A DNA stretch of 64,000 nt from an uncultured Porphyromonadaceae bacterium (GCA_900541835.1 UQLL01000002.1:62001-126000); one strand, 5' to 3'; counted from the first letter of the stretch, positions 25,654 through 35,817 are shown. Program-made: numbers and translations. The notes: generated from the letters alone by a model not told the origin.

Positions 25654-26391
25654 ATGGAGAAAATAGCAGTACCGTTCGAGTGTCCCAACTGCCACATTCG
25701 CAAGAATGTGCGCAAGCTCCCCGCCACGCCCCAGGCCAAGATAAAGTGCCCCGGATGCGGCGAAGAGCTGAAGCTCGTCTTCGACGTCAACGCCGACCCG
25801 CAGATGGCCACCGTCACTCTCCTGTCGGGTGTCGAGACTCCCGCATCCCAGCCCGAGGCGCCGCGCAAGGAGACCGTCTACAAGGCCATGCCCGAGGGGT
25901 TCGGCCAGGTCACTCCGCCATCCGCTCCCGGTCCTGCCGTTCCGCCTCCATACAATCCCCGACCTTCCGATCCCGGTCCTCAGCCCTCAGCTGCGAAAGG
26001 CACTCAGCTGCTCAGCAACATGTCCATGCCGGAGCTGCGCGAGCCGGTCTTCGTGTGCCGGCTTGGCGGACGTCGGCGCAACAAGGTCGAGGACCGCTAC
26101 CGCATCGGCGCAGGCACCGTCACCATCGGTCGCATCGACCCCGTCACCCTCTCCGACATCATGTTCGACCGCGACCTGGAGATGAGCCGCCGCAGTGTCG
26201 AGCTGTCCGTAATTCCCACCGAATACGAAACAGTGCTGAAGCTCCGTGTCCTCAAGGCCACCAACCCCGTCACCGTAGGCTTTCACACCCTGGTGGAGGG
26301 GGAGACCATGGCCATCCACTTCGGCGAAGTCTTCACCATTGGCCGCACCAGCATCGTCGTCACCAACGACCCCAACCTCAAGAAAGTCTAA
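25654..26391 (+). CDS. Zinc-ribbon and FHA-like domain protein
   Basis: 245 residues. The start at 25654 is preferred over an upstream TTG because the -7 box lies just ahead of it. A zinc ribbon formed by Cys10, Cys13, Cys32 and Cys35 (CPNCHIRK and CPGCGEEL) opens the protein. A proline-rich linker follows, and residues 125-245 form an FHA-like domain: VTIGRIDPVTLSDIMFDRDL, then MSRRSVELSV in the place where FHA domains have S-x-x-H. FHA domains bind phosphothreonine, so it may read the output of the kinase upstream. The linker includes PGPQPSAAKG, encoded by a heptamer-like stretch. Confidence 0.75.
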   Translation: MEKIAVPFECPNCHIRKNVRKLPATPQAKIKCPGCGEELKLVFDVNADPQMATVTLLSGVETPASQPEAPRKETVYKAMPEGFGQVTPPSAPGPAVPPPYNPRPSDPGPQPSAAKGTQLLSNMSMPELREPVFVCRLGGRRRNKVEDRYRIGAGTVTIGRIDPVTLSDIMFDRDLEMSRRSVELSVIPTEYETVLKLRVLKATNPVTVGFHTLVEGETMAIHFGEVFTIGRTSIVVTNDPNLKKV

Positions 26392-26403
26392 CTCTCAACT
26401 AAC

Positions 26404-27237
26404 ATGGCAGAACTTCAGTGCACCCTATATATAGGCCGAGAGGAGCAGACCTCGCGCCTGGCCGCATATCTCAACCCGCAGAAAGGCACCCTGCTCGACG
26501 TGCAGGTGCCGCAGAGCGTTAGCCGCTGGAAGCCTCATGAGCTCACGGCCCACTGCAAGCTCGAGATATACCGCGACGGCTCCCTCAAGCTCTTCAACCT
26601 CAACCCCAACAACCTGACCGCTGTCGACGGACAGCGCATAGAACGCGCCTGGATAGACGCGACCTCCACCGTACAGCTCGGCTTCGAGGGCTACCAACTG
26701 CCGCTGCAGATGCTGCTGAAGAAAATCGGCTATAAGCCTGCCTTCCGCATCGACCACCTGCAAGTGATATACCAGGACTACCAGGACAAGATGGTGGAGA
26801 TGCAGCTGGAGCAGACCAAGGAGGCGAGCCGACAGCGCTTGGCCGGCATCTGCTCGTCGCTCGGCATGCTCGTCATGCTCATACCCTTCGAGAACCTCGT
26901 CGGATACAAGTCCGACGGCGGCATGGGACTCCCCATGATCATCCGCATGGTACTGCTGGTAATCGCCCTTGTGCTCAGCGTCAGTTTCTACCTCAAGTCG
27001 CGCAACCCGGCCAACTCCGCCGTCATGAAGCGCATGGAGATCAACAACTGGCTCAAGGCGCACTACCGCTGCCCGAACCCCGAATGCGGGCAGCCATTCG
27101 GCGCCTCCACCGAGTATCAGCGCCTGAAGGCCATGGGGCAGTGCCCTTACTGCAAGTGCAAGCTGACCGAAACCGAGACTTACGTCAGCCACAGTCATCC
27201 CGGACAGCCCTCCTACGCCGCACCCTCCTTCACCTGA
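26404..27237 (+). CDS. FHA-like protein with two membrane helices and C-terminal zinc ribbon
   Basis: 277 residues. An FHA-like beta-rich domain occupies about residues 1-105 (SVSRWKPHELTAHCKLEIYR; LKLFNLNPNNLTAVDGQRIE). A charged helical stretch leads to two membrane helices (LAGICSSLGMLVMLIPF and MVLLVIALVLSVSFYL, about residues 148-200). A zinc ribbon with four Cys (CPNPECG near 223, CPYCKC near 247) ends the protein. It mirrors the preceding gene, which carries the zinc ribbon at the other end. The 12-nt gap and shared domains suggest the two proteins act together downstream of the kinase. No enzymatic motif is present. Confidence 0.7.
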   Translation: MAELQCTLYIGREEQTSRLAAYLNPQKGTLLDVQVPQSVSRWKPHELTAHCKLEIYRDGSLKLFNLNPNNLTAVDGQRIERAWIDATSTVQLGFEGYQLPLQMLLKKIGYKPAFRIDHLQVIYQDYQDKMVEMQLEQTKEASRQRLAGICSSLGMLVMLIPFENLVGYKSDGGMGLPMIIRMVLLVIALVLSVSFYLKSRNPANSAVMKRMEINNWLKAHYRCPNPECGQPFGASTEYQRLKAMGQCPYCKCKLTETETYVSHSHPGQPSYAAPSFT

Positions 27238-27345
27238 CGAAAAGACCCCGTCAGTTAACTATTTCGGGTGCCGGGGCGGTCGAAATTTGGGTTAGCCGAA
27301 ATTCCGATGCAACACGGGCCAGAGACCCGGTCCTTCAGTTATAAT

Positions 27346-27378
27346 CCCGCACAGCCGAGCGAAGCGGGGCTGTGCGGG
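27346..27378 (+). terminator. Terminator-like hairpin after the FHA cluster
   Basis: CCCGCACAGCC (27346-27356) pairs with GGCTGTGCGGG (27368-27378). Two further copies of GGGGCTGTGC follow in tandem before TAACTTTTAA. Confidence 0.55.
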
Positions 27379-27422
27379 GCTGTGCGGGGCTAACTTTTAA
27401 TGGACTGGGATAAACGCAGAAG

Positions 27423-27447
27423 CGGCGCGCCCGAATCGGGCGCGCCG
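27423..27447. terminator. Perfect hairpin between convergent genes
   Basis: CGGCGCGCCCGA pairs with TCGGGCGCGCCG around a single central base. It sits between the convergent FHA and NlpC/P60 genes and could end transcription from either side; T-runs are short. Confidence 0.55.
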
Positions 27448-27485
27448 TTCACGTTTCATTATATGTAAGGTCAGTGTGTGCCGAC

Positions 27486-28070
27486 TTATTTTATGATGCG
27501 CTTGGCACCGACGTAGCGGGGTACGTAGTAGCCCTCGAAACGGCTAATCTTTACACCTTTCAGGCTGGCGTGTATGAACGAGAAGTCGCCAGTCGCGGGA
27601 TTTACGCTGTACACGATGCCCACATGGCCCACGTTCTTGCCGCTGGAACGGGAGGTGAAGAACACGAGGTCACCCTTGCGGAGATCCTTGCGGGCTACGG
27701 GCTCGCCCTGGGTATACTGGATGCGGGAGCCGGGGGAGATGCTGTAGCCGAACTGCTTGTAGATGTAGCTGGTGTAGCCGGAGCAGTCGAAGGCGTTGGG
27801 GCCCTTGGCGCCATGCACGTAGCGGACGCCTATGTATTTCTTGGCCTCCGTGAGCAGGTCGTCGATCATGCTCGGGACCTTGACAGCGGCGGCGGCGGCT
27901 TCGCGGGCATTCACATCGTTGGCGACCATGTTGTTGAGGGTGTTGGCGTCCATCTTGGTGGCATGTGCCATCTTGTGTGCCTTCTCGTGGGCCGTCATCG
28001 GTGTCTGGGCGAATGCGGTTGCCGAAGCCATCGCTATGGCTATGGAAGTTATGATTGTGCGTATCTTCAT
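27486..28070 (-). CDS. Secreted NlpC/P60 cell-wall peptidase
   Basis: 194 residues with a signal peptide (MKIRTIITSIAIAMASATAF, then AQ). The NlpC/P60 domain covers about residues 70-194. The catalytic triad is visible: Cys96 in NAFDCSGYT, His149 in VGHVGIVYS and His167 in FSFIHAS. Such enzymes cut peptide bonds in peptidoglycan stems, typically gamma-D-Glu to diamino acid. The protein ends YVPRYVGAKRIIK. It is a single-gene unit with its own promoter, convergent with the FHA cluster. Confidence 0.92.
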   Translation of the reverse strand: MKIRTIITSIAIAMASATAFAQTPMTAHEKAHKMAHATKMDANTLNNMVANDVNAREAAAAAVKVPSMIDDLLTEAKKYIGVRYVHGAKGPNAFDCSGYTSYIYKQFGYSISPGSRIQYTQGEPVARKDLRKGDLVFFTSRSSGKNVGHVGIVYSVNPATGDFSFIHASLKGVKISRFEGYYVPRYVGAKRIIK

Positions 28071-28126
28071 GTCTTAGTCAGTGTCAAGTGTAAGCCTCGA
28101 TACACGCCGTATCGATTTTCACGATG

Positions 28127-28158
28127 CAAAGATAATACAAAAATGCTTAAACGTCAAG
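28127..28158 (-). promoter_or_regulatory. Promoter of the NlpC/P60 gene
   Basis: Minus strand CTTG (28158-28155), 20 nt, TATCTTTG (28134-28127). It leaves a leader of about 50 nt. Confidence 0.65.
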
Positions 28159-28230
28159 GGGTGATGCCCCTGCAAGCCAATATCTTAACGCTATTTATGT
28201 TTTGGCACACTTTAAGGAGGGGTGTGCAAA

Positions 28231-28320
28231 CGCACAGTGGGCAAAATCGCCCGCATATGGCTGATACTGCGGGATGCGGGCGATTTTGCGGGTATCGGGA
28301 ATTTACGGTCCCACTGTGCG
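28231..28320. repeat. Nested inverted repeat
   Basis: Outer arms CGCACAGTGGG (28231-28241) and CCCACTGTGCG (28310-28320) are perfect complements. Inner arms GCAAAATCGCCCGCAT (28241-28256) and ATGCGGGCGATTTTGC (28274-28289) are also perfect. A 20-nt bulge separates the inner and outer right arms. It could fold as an RNA on either strand or be a small mobile remnant. Confidence 0.75.
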
Positions 28321-28503
28321 TCCGCCCCAAAAAATAGGCAATTTCGAGATTTTGCATTTAACTTTTCTTAACTTTTCAACTTCAACATTTTCAGCCACTT
28401 AAGCGTAAGTCCCGCATTCGCATGAGGCGCTATCCAGGCGCGGCAGCGCCTGAATCCATGGCTCGACGGAGCTGCTTATGGCTCAGTGTTCATTAATTTT
28501 TTG

Positions 28504-28511
28504 TACCTTTG
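28504..28511 (+). promoter_or_regulatory. -7 promoter element for glnS
   Basis: TACCTTTG followed by C, 19 nt before ATG 28531. It rules out the longer frame that starts at 28486. Confidence 0.55.
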
Positions 28512-28530
28512 CACTTTGAAAATAGTTACT

Positions 28531-30242
<1,712 letters not shown>

Positions 30243-30246
<4 letters not shown>

Positions 30247-30722
30247 GACAACGCATAGCACTGGACCGGCAGGCGCTCACCGTGACCATACTCGTCACGG
30301 CGGCCCTGCTCTTCCTGTGCGCCATGCCCCTGTGGTTTCCCCTTTCCACGCTCTGGCTGGCCATCCCCGCCTTCTACCGGCTGGTGAGCCTGTACGTACA
30401 GGCGCCCGTGGCCGTCGTCGTCACCGACGATGCCGTGGTGATAGACCGCGTAATAGGGAAGAAGCGGACACCCCTCGCCGACATCGAGCGAGTGGAGCGG
30501 ATGCCCAGGCCCGACCTGAGCTGGCGGCTGATGGGCAGCGGCGGCTTCATGGGCTACTGGGGCCTCTTCCGCTCCCGCACGCTCGGCCGCTTCCACGCCT
30601 ACGTCGGCCGTCCCCGCCAGTCCGTGCTGCTGCTGCTCCGCCGGGGGAGACCCGTGGTCTTTTCCTGCGCAGATCCCGACGCCATGTGCGCCCTGCTCCG
30701 CCAGCGCCTCGGCAAGGGCTGA
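30243..30722 (+). CDS. Small membrane protein with PH-like domain
   Basis: 159 residues. Two closely spaced hydrophobic segments (about residues 12-30 and 32-52: LTVTILVTAALLFLCAMPLW; LSTLWLAIPAFYRLVSLYV) are followed by a soluble bacterial PH-like domain (VVVTDDAVVIDRVIGKKRTP; LADIERVERM; HAYVGRPRQSVLLLLRRGRP). Domains of this sort occur in many membrane proteins of unknown role. The ATG lies within the glnS stop (ATGA), so the two are translated together, though no functional link is evident. Confidence 0.7.
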
Positions 30723-30736
30723 CCCGCCCGACCGCG

Positions 30737-30776
30737 ATGCAAGCGGCCGCATCCTGGCGCGTCCACCACTCTCAAC
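30737..30776 (+). repeat. Degenerate palindromic element with one heptamer unit
   Basis: TGCAAGCGGCCGCATCCTGG, then CGCGTCCACCACTCTCAACC. The right half and the CTCTCAA unit match the composite element; the left half is decayed. It lies in the 104-nt gap before mdh. Confidence 0.5.
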
Positions 30777-30826
30777 CAATCCACCCTGTCAGACGTTATA
30801 CCTACTGACAAAGAAATCAACACACA

Positions 30827-31828
30827 ATGGAATTTCTGACAGACAAAAAACTCGTGATAGCAGGAGCCGCCGGCATGATCGGTTCCAACATGGCCCAGTG
30901 CGCAGCCATGATGCGCCTCACCCCCAATCTCTGCCTCTACGACACCTATGCCCCCGGGCTGGAAGGCGTGGCCGAGGAACTCTACCACTGCGGCTTCAAG
31001 GGCATGAACATCACCTGGACCACCGACGTCCGCGAAGCCTTCGCCGGCGCCAGGTACATGGTATCCTCGGGCGGCGCCCCCCGCAAGGCCGGCATGACCC
31101 GCGAGGACCTGCTCCGCGGCAACGCCGGCATCGCCGAGCAGCTCGGCAAGGACATCAGGGCCTACTGCCCCGACCTGGAGCACCTCGTGGTCATCTTCAA
31201 CCCCGCCGACATCACCGGCCTGGTGGCGTTGCTCTACTCCGGCCTCAAGCCCAGCCAGGTAACCACCCTGGCAGCCCTCGACTCCACCCGCCTGCGCAGC
31301 GAGCTCGCCAAGCACTTCCGCATTGCCGCCGACCGCATCGTCAACTCCCGCACCTACGGCGGACACGGCGAGCAGATGGCCGTCTTCGCCTCCACCACCC
31401 GCGTCGACGGCCAGCCCCTCGACTCCATCATCGGCACCGACCGCCTGCCCCTCGAGGAGTGGGACAAGATACGCCTCCGCGTAGTGCAGGGCGGCAAGAA
31501 CATCATCGACCTGCGCGGCCGCAGCTCCTTCCAGAGCCCCGCCTACCTCAGCATCGAGATGATAGCCGCCGCCATGGGCGGGCCCTCCTTCACCTGGCCC
31601 GTGGGCGTGTACGTCGACAACGACCGCTTCAACCACATCATGATGGCAATGGAGACCACCCTCGACCGCACCGGCGTCCACATCCATCCCGTCCAGGGCA
31701 CACCCGCCGAGGAGGGGGCGCTCGAGAAGAGCTACCGCCACCTGTGCGACATGCGCCAGGAAGTCATCGACCTCGGCATCCTGCCCCCCGTCGACAAGTG
31801 GCACGACCTCAACCCCAACATTAAATAA
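30827..31828 (+). CDS. mdh: Malate dehydrogenase
   Basis: 333 residues. The Rossmann nucleotide loop is GAAGMIGSN near residues 13-21. The lactate/malate dehydrogenase fold continues with YMVSSGGAPRKAGMTREDLL, VVIFNPADITGLVALLYSGL, LAALDSTRLRSELAKHF and the catalytic region NSRTYGGHGEQM, which holds the active-site His. It interconverts malate and oxaloacetate with NAD. This 333-residue type, with long MEFLT start, is the form I associate with gut Bacteroidales; the annotation as malate rather than lactate dehydrogenase rests on that resemblance. Confidence 0.85.
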   Translation: MEFLTDKKLVIAGAAGMIGSNMAQCAAMMRLTPNLCLYDTYAPGLEGVAEELYHCGFKGMNITWTTDVREAFAGARYMVSSGGAPRKAGMTREDLLRGNAGIAEQLGKDIRAYCPDLEHLVVIFNPADITGLVALLYSGLKPSQVTTLAALDSTRLRSELAKHFRIAADRIVNSRTYGGHGEQMAVFASTTRVDGQPLDSIIGTDRLPLEEWDKIRLRVVQGGKNIIDLRGRSSFQSPAYLSIEMIAAAMGGPSFTWPVGVYVDNDRFNHIMMAMETTLDRTGVHIHPVQGTPAEEGALEKSYRHLCDMRQEVIDLGILPPVDKWHDLNPNIK

Positions 31829-31837
31829 CTGAATACC

Positions 31838-32656
31838 ATGGACATGCTCCAGCAGATAAACGAGACCGCCGCGTACATCCGCGAGCGCGTGCAGAACCTC
31901 CCCCGCATCGGAGTCATCCTCGGCTCCGGCCTGGGCAACCTCTCCGACCTCATCGACGTGGAAGTCGAGATGAAATACGCCGACATCCCCCACATGCCCG
32001 TCTCCACCGTGCAGGGCCACAGCGGCAGGCTCCTCTTCGGCAAGCTCGCAGGCCGCGAGGTAGTGGCCATGGCCGGCCGCTTCCACTACTACGAGGGCTA
32101 CGACATGAAGCAGGTCACCTTCCCCGTGCGCGTCATGAAGGCCATCGGCGTCGAGACCATCTTCGTCAGCAACGCCGCAGGCGGCATGAACAAGGAGTTC
32201 AAGGTAGGCGACGTCATGGTCATCACCGACCACATCAACCTCTTCCCCGAGAACCCCCTGCGCGGCCACAACTACGAGGAGCTGGGCACCCGCTTCCCCG
32301 CAATGACCCACGCCTACGACCCCGCGCTGCTCTCCCTGGCCGACGACATCGCCGCAGAGCAGCAGATACGCCTCATGCACGGCGTGTACGTGGGCACCCC
32401 CGGCCCGACCTTCGAGACCCCCGCCGAGTACGAGTACTTCCGCGTCATCGGCGGCGACGCCGTGGGCATGAGCACCGTACCCGAAGTCATAGTCGCCAAC
32501 CACGCCGGCATGCGCTGCTTCGGCCTGAGCGTCATCACCGACCTCGGAGGCAAGGACATCGAGCAGGTGCCCACCCACGAGGAGGTGCAGCAGGCCGCCG
32601 TCAAGGCATCGCCAGTAATGGCCAGGCTCGTGAGCAACATGATCGGCCGCCTCTGA
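31838..32656 (+). CDS. punA: Purine nucleoside phosphorylase
   Basis: 272 residues. It cleaves purine nucleosides with phosphate to base and ribose-1-phosphate. Family motifs of the trimeric PNP group are clear: GVILGSGLGNLSDLIDVEVE (phosphate loop), MAGRFHYYEGYDMKQVTFPV, VSNAAGGMNKEFKVGDVMVI, HINLFPENPLRG, and GGDAVGMSTVPEVIVANHAG. It follows mdh by nine bases and precedes thiL in the same direction. The pairing of punA with thiL fits Bacteroidales gene order as I recall it. Confidence 0.93.
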   Translation: MDMLQQINETAAYIRERVQNLPRIGVILGSGLGNLSDLIDVEVEMKYADIPHMPVSTVQGHSGRLLFGKLAGREVVAMAGRFHYYEGYDMKQVTFPVRVMKAIGVETIFVSNAAGGMNKEFKVGDVMVITDHINLFPENPLRGHNYEELGTRFPAMTHAYDPALLSLADDIAAEQQIRLMHGVYVGTPGPTFETPAEYEYFRVIGGDAVGMSTVPEVIVANHAGMRCFGLSVITDLGGKDIEQVPTHEEVQQAAVKASPVMARLVSNMIGRL

Positions 32657-32674
32657 GCCGCCGCCGTCGGCATG

Positions 32675-32700
32675 TGCCGGGACGCGCCATGGCGCGTCCG
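32675..32700 (+). repeat. Palindromic element copy 5 (between punA and thiL)
   Basis: TGCCG followed by the perfect 20-bp palindrome GGACGCGCCATGGCGCGTCC and GGCCACAATCG. It is intergenic and identical in its core to the copy inside the PP2C gene. Confidence 0.9.
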
Positions 32701-32772
32701 GCCACAATCGTCAGCATCACACAGAGAGGGTAGGGTAGCAGAGCCCCGCCCCCTCTTTCACTTAATCAGACT

Positions 32773-33807
32773 ATGGCAGAAATCAACTCCCTGGGCGAGT
32801 TCGGCCTCATCGACCGCCTCACCAAAGACATACCACTGGTCAACGCCTCCACCGTCCGCGGCATCGGCGACGACGCCGCCGTGCTGGCCTACACCTCCGA
32901 CAAGGAAGTGCTCGTAACCACCGACCTGCTGCTCGAAGGCATCCACTTCGACGTCCGCTACGTCCCCCTCAAGCACCTCGGCTACAAGGCCGCCGTGGTC
33001 AACTTCTCCGACATCTACGCCATGATGGGCCGACCGAGGCAGATCACCGTCAGCATCGGCGTCTCGGCCCGCTTCACCGTCGAGCACCTCGACCAGATAT
33101 ACTCCGGCATCCGCCTGGCCTGCGAACGCTACGGCGTGGACCTGGTGGGCGGCGACACCTCCGCCTCCGCCTCCGGGCTGGTCATCTCCATCACCTGCAT
33201 CGGCGAGGCCGACAAGGGCAAGGCCGTGTTCCGTTCCGGCGCCAGGCCCACCGACCTGATCTGCGTCAGCGGCGACCTCGGAGCCGCATACATGGGGCTC
33301 CAGCTCCTCGAGCGCGAGAACCGAGTGGCCGCGCGTGCCGGCCGCGACGAGCAGTTCCAGCCCGACTTCTCCGGCAAGGAATACATCCTCGAGCGGCAGC
33401 TCAAGCCCGAGGCCCGACGCGACATCGTCGACGGACTCGAGAAGGCAGGCATCCGGCCCACTTCCATGATGGATGTCTCCGACGGACTCTCCAGCGAGCT
33501 CCTGCACATCTGCCACAGCTCCGACGTCGGCTGCCGCGTATACGAGGACAAGATACCCATCGACTACCAGACGGCCGTCATGGCCGAGGAGCTGAACATG
33601 AACCTCGTCACGGCGGCCCTCAACGGCGGCGAGGACTACGAGCTGCTCTTCACCGTCCCCCTGACCGACCACGACAAGGTGCAGGCCCTGGCCGGCGTCA
33701 GCGTCATCGGCTACGTCACCGAGCCCTCACTTGGCGCCGCCCTCGTCGCCCGCGACGGCGCAGAGCTCCCCCTGCGCGCCCAGGGCTGGAACGCCTTCCA
33801 GAAGTAG
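32773..33807 (+). CDS. thiL: Thiamine-monophosphate kinase
   Basis: 344 residues. It phosphorylates thiamine monophosphate to thiamine diphosphate. The ATP-binding family motifs are GIGDDAAVLAY, VTTDLLLEGIHFDVRYVPLK, KAAVVNFSDIYAMMGRPRQI, and DLVGGDTSAS; the C-terminal part has MMDVSDGLSSELLHICHSSD and GGEDYELLFT. Length is normal for the family. The stop codon TAG and the bases just after it belong to a degenerate palindromic element (GTAGGGACGCGC), so the element now supplies the stop. Confidence 0.95.
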   Translation: MAEINSLGEFGLIDRLTKDIPLVNASTVRGIGDDAAVLAYTSDKEVLVTTDLLLEGIHFDVRYVPLKHLGYKAAVVNFSDIYAMMGRPRQITVSIGVSARFTVEHLDQIYSGIRLACERYGVDLVGGDTSASASGLVISITCIGEADKGKAVFRSGARPTDLICVSGDLGAAYMGLQLLERENRVAARAGRDEQFQPDFSGKEYILERQLKPEARRDIVDGLEKAGIRPTSMMDVSDGLSSELLHICHSSDVGCRVYEDKIPIDYQTAVMAEELNMNLVTAALNGGEDYELLFTVPLTDHDKVQALAGVSVIGYVTEPSLGAALVARDGAELPLRAQGWNAFQK

Positions 33808-33830
33808 GGACGCGCGGCGCAGTCCCTCCG
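33804..33830 (+). repeat. Degenerate palindromic element forming the thiL stop codon
   Basis: GTAGGGACGCGC, then GGCGCAGTCCCTCCG. The TAG of the element is the thiL stop. The right arm is partly decayed. Confidence 0.6.
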
Positions 33831-33901
33831 CTTTTAACACTACGCCAATTTCGGTAATAAAATTTAACACTGAATGTTAAAACCCTCTGCGCGAAAAGCA
33901 C

Positions 33902-33909
33902 TAACTTTG
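33902..33909 (+). promoter_or_regulatory. -7 promoter element for the moxR/bat operon
   Basis: TAACTTTG followed by C, 19 nt before the moxR ATG; a weak GTTAA lies about 21 nt upstream. It is the only promoter-like signal seen before the 8.3-kb gene run. Confidence 0.55.
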
Positions 33910-33927
33910 CGCTGCTAAAACATACAC

Positions 33928-34923
33928 ATGGACACCAATTTCAACATCCGCCAGATCAATGACCAGATATCGGCACAGAGCAGTGTGCTCGGACTCATCC
34001 GCCAGGGCGTGGAGCAGCGCATCGTCGGCCAGCAGCACCTCGTCGACTCCCTGCTGGTAGCCCTGCTCTGCAACGGCCACGTACTGCTCGAGGGCGTCCC
34101 CGGCCTCGCCAAGACCCTGGCCATCAACACCCTGGCACACGTGGTCGACGCACGCTTCTCCCGCATACAGTTCACCCCCGACCTGCTGCCGTCCGACGTC
34201 ACCGGCACCCTCATATACTCGGCCAAGAAGGAGGAGTTCGAGGTCAAGAAGGGCCCCATCTTCGCCAACTTCGTGCTGGCCGACGAGATCAACCGCGCCC
34301 CCGCCAAAGTGCAGAGCGCGCTGCTCGAAGCCATGCAGGAGCGCCAGGTCACACTCGGCGACGACACCTTCCCGCTGCCTAGGCCATTCCTGGTGATGGC
34401 CACCCAGAACCCCCTCGAACAGGAGGGCACCTACCCCCTGCCCGAGGCGCAGACCGACCGTTTCCTGCTCAAAGTCATCATAGGCTACCCGTCCAAGGAA
34501 GAGGAGAAGCGCATCATGCGGCAGAACATCGGCGCGGACCTGCCCGAAGTCAAGCCCCTCATCCGGCTCGCCGAGATCGACAGCCTCCAGGCCCTGTGCC
34601 GCACCATCTACCTCGACGAGAAGATAGAGAACTACATCGTAGACATCGTATTCGCCACGCGCCAGCCCGCCGAGGCAGGCGTCCCCGACCTCAGGAGCCT
34701 CATCAGCTTCGGAGCCTCCCCCCGCGCCTCCATCGCCCTGGCCAAGGCAAGCCGAGCATACGCATTCCTCCGCGGACGCGGATACGTAATTCCCGAGGAC
34801 GTCCGCATGGTCTGCCACGACGTGCTCCGCCACCGCATCGGTCTCACCTACGAGGCCGAGGCCAACAACATCACCACCGACGAGGTCATCTCCTCCATCC
34901 TCGACAAGGTGCAGGTTCCCTAA
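33928..34923 (+). CDS. MoxR-family AAA+ ATPase
   Basis: 331 residues. The Walker A loop is GVPGLAKT near residue 56, Walker B is FVLADEINRAP, and the family phrases LLEAMQERQVTLGDDTF, VMATQNPLEQEGTYPLPEAQ and DRFLLK follow. MoxR ATPases act as chaperones in assembling vWA-domain protein complexes; next to DUF58 and Bat genes this is the standard BatA-E operon ATPase. It begins the run of eight genes to 42264. Confidence 0.93.
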   Translation: MDTNFNIRQINDQISAQSSVLGLIRQGVEQRIVGQQHLVDSLLVALLCNGHVLLEGVPGLAKTLAINTLAHVVDARFSRIQFTPDLLPSDVTGTLIYSAKKEEFEVKKGPIFANFVLADEINRAPAKVQSALLEAMQERQVTLGDDTFPLPRPFLVMATQNPLEQEGTYPLPEAQTDRFLLKVIIGYPSKEEEKRIMRQNIGADLPEVKPLIRLAEIDSLQALCRTIYLDEKIENYIVDIVFATRQPAEAGVPDLRSLISFGASPRASIALAKASRAYAFLRGRGYVIPEDVRMVCHDVLRHRIGLTYEAEANNITTDEVISSILDKVQVP

Positions 34924-34935
34924 AGCCCAAGGCGC

Positions 34936-35817
34936 ATGGATACCAACGAGCTGCTGCGTAAGGTACGGCGCATCGAGATCAAGACGCGCGGGCTGAGCCA
35001 GGACGTCTTCGCCGGCGCATACCACTCCGCCTTCAAGGGGCGCGGCATGACCTTCGCCGAGGTCCGCGAGTACCAGTACGGCGACGACGTCCGCGACATC
35101 AACTGGAACGTCACCGCGCGACACGGCAAGCCATACGTCAAGATCTACGAGGAGGAGCGCGAGCTCACCCTCATGCTCCTCGTCGACGTCTCCGCCTCCC
35201 GCAACTTCGGCGCGGTGGGGGAAACCAAGAAAGAGATGATGGCCGAGATAGCCGCCACACTCGCCTTCTCGTCGCTCCAGAACAAGGACAAGGTGGGCGT
35301 CATCTTCTTCTCCGACAAGGTGGAGAAGTACATCCCCCCGAAGAAGGGCCTGAGCCACGTGCTGCTCATCATCCGCGAGATCATCAACCTCGAGCCCCGG
35401 GACCCCGGCACCGACATCTCCGCCGCCCTGCGCTTCCTCAACACCGTCGTCAAGAAGCGCTCAGTGGCCTTCCTGCTCAGCGACTTCATCGACTCCCACC
35501 CCTGGCTCGACCCCATGCGCATCGCCGCGCGCAAGCACGACCTGGCCGCCATACAGGTCTACGACAGGCGCGACGCCCAGATGCCCGACGTCGGGCTCGT
35601 CCGACTGCGCGACATGGAGACCAGCCAGACCCGCTGGGCCGACACCTCCTCCAAGCGAGTCCGCACAGCCTACAACCAGCTGTGGTACCGGCGCCAGCAG
35701 CAGCTACGCGCCGACGCCATCGCCTGCGGACTCGACGTCGCCACCATCTCCACCGACGAGGACTTCGTGCGCCAGCTCCTCGCGCTCTTCCACCGCCGCA
35801 TGGCACGCAGACACTGA
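34936..35817 (+). CDS. DUF58-domain protein (vWA-like)
   Basis: 293 residues. The DUF58 hallmark is FAEVREYQYGDDVRDINWNV at about residues 38-57, followed by a vWA-like core with the metal-site residues DVSASRNFG in LLVDVSASRNF and FLLSDFIDSHPW. No signal peptide or membrane helix is seen, so it is cytoplasmic. It sits 12 bases after moxR and one base before the next gene, the usual MoxR-DUF58 pair of Bat operons. Confidence 0.92.
   Translation: MDTNELLRKVRRIEIKTRGLSQDVFAGAYHSAFKGRGMTFAEVREYQYGDDVRDINWNVTARHGKPYVKIYEEERELTLMLLVDVSASRNFGAVGETKKEMMAEIAATLAFSSLQNKDKVGVIFFSDKVEKYIPPKKGLSHVLLIIREIINLEPRDPGTDISAALRFLNTVVKKRSVAFLLSDFIDSHPWLDPMRIAARKHDLAAIQVYDRRDAQMPDVGLVRLRDMETSQTRWADTSSKRVRTAYNQLWYRRQQQLRADAIACGLDVATISTDEDFVRQLLALFHRRMARRH

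Larger units (their letters stand above)
28071..28530. other. Divergent intergenic region between NlpC/P60 gene and glnS
   Basis: About 460 bases without a supportable gene. It holds the nlpC-side promoter (28127-28158), a nested inverted repeat (28231-28320), an AT-rich stretch with repeated CTTAACTTTTC-like words near 28360-28385, a GC-rich stretch (CAGGCGCGGCAGCGCCTG, a palindrome near 28435) and the glnS -7 box. Confidence 0.7.

Noticed and set aside
27356..27392. Tandem GGGGCTGTGC units as a possible CRISPR array
   Set aside because: The units are adjacent with no unique spacers, and no cas gene is present anywhere in the window.
30599..32707. A 702-codon open frame antisense to mdh and punA
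   Set aside because: Its composition is Val/Gly/Asp/His-rich and it is the codon-position mirror of two well-recognised genes; high GC makes such frames common.
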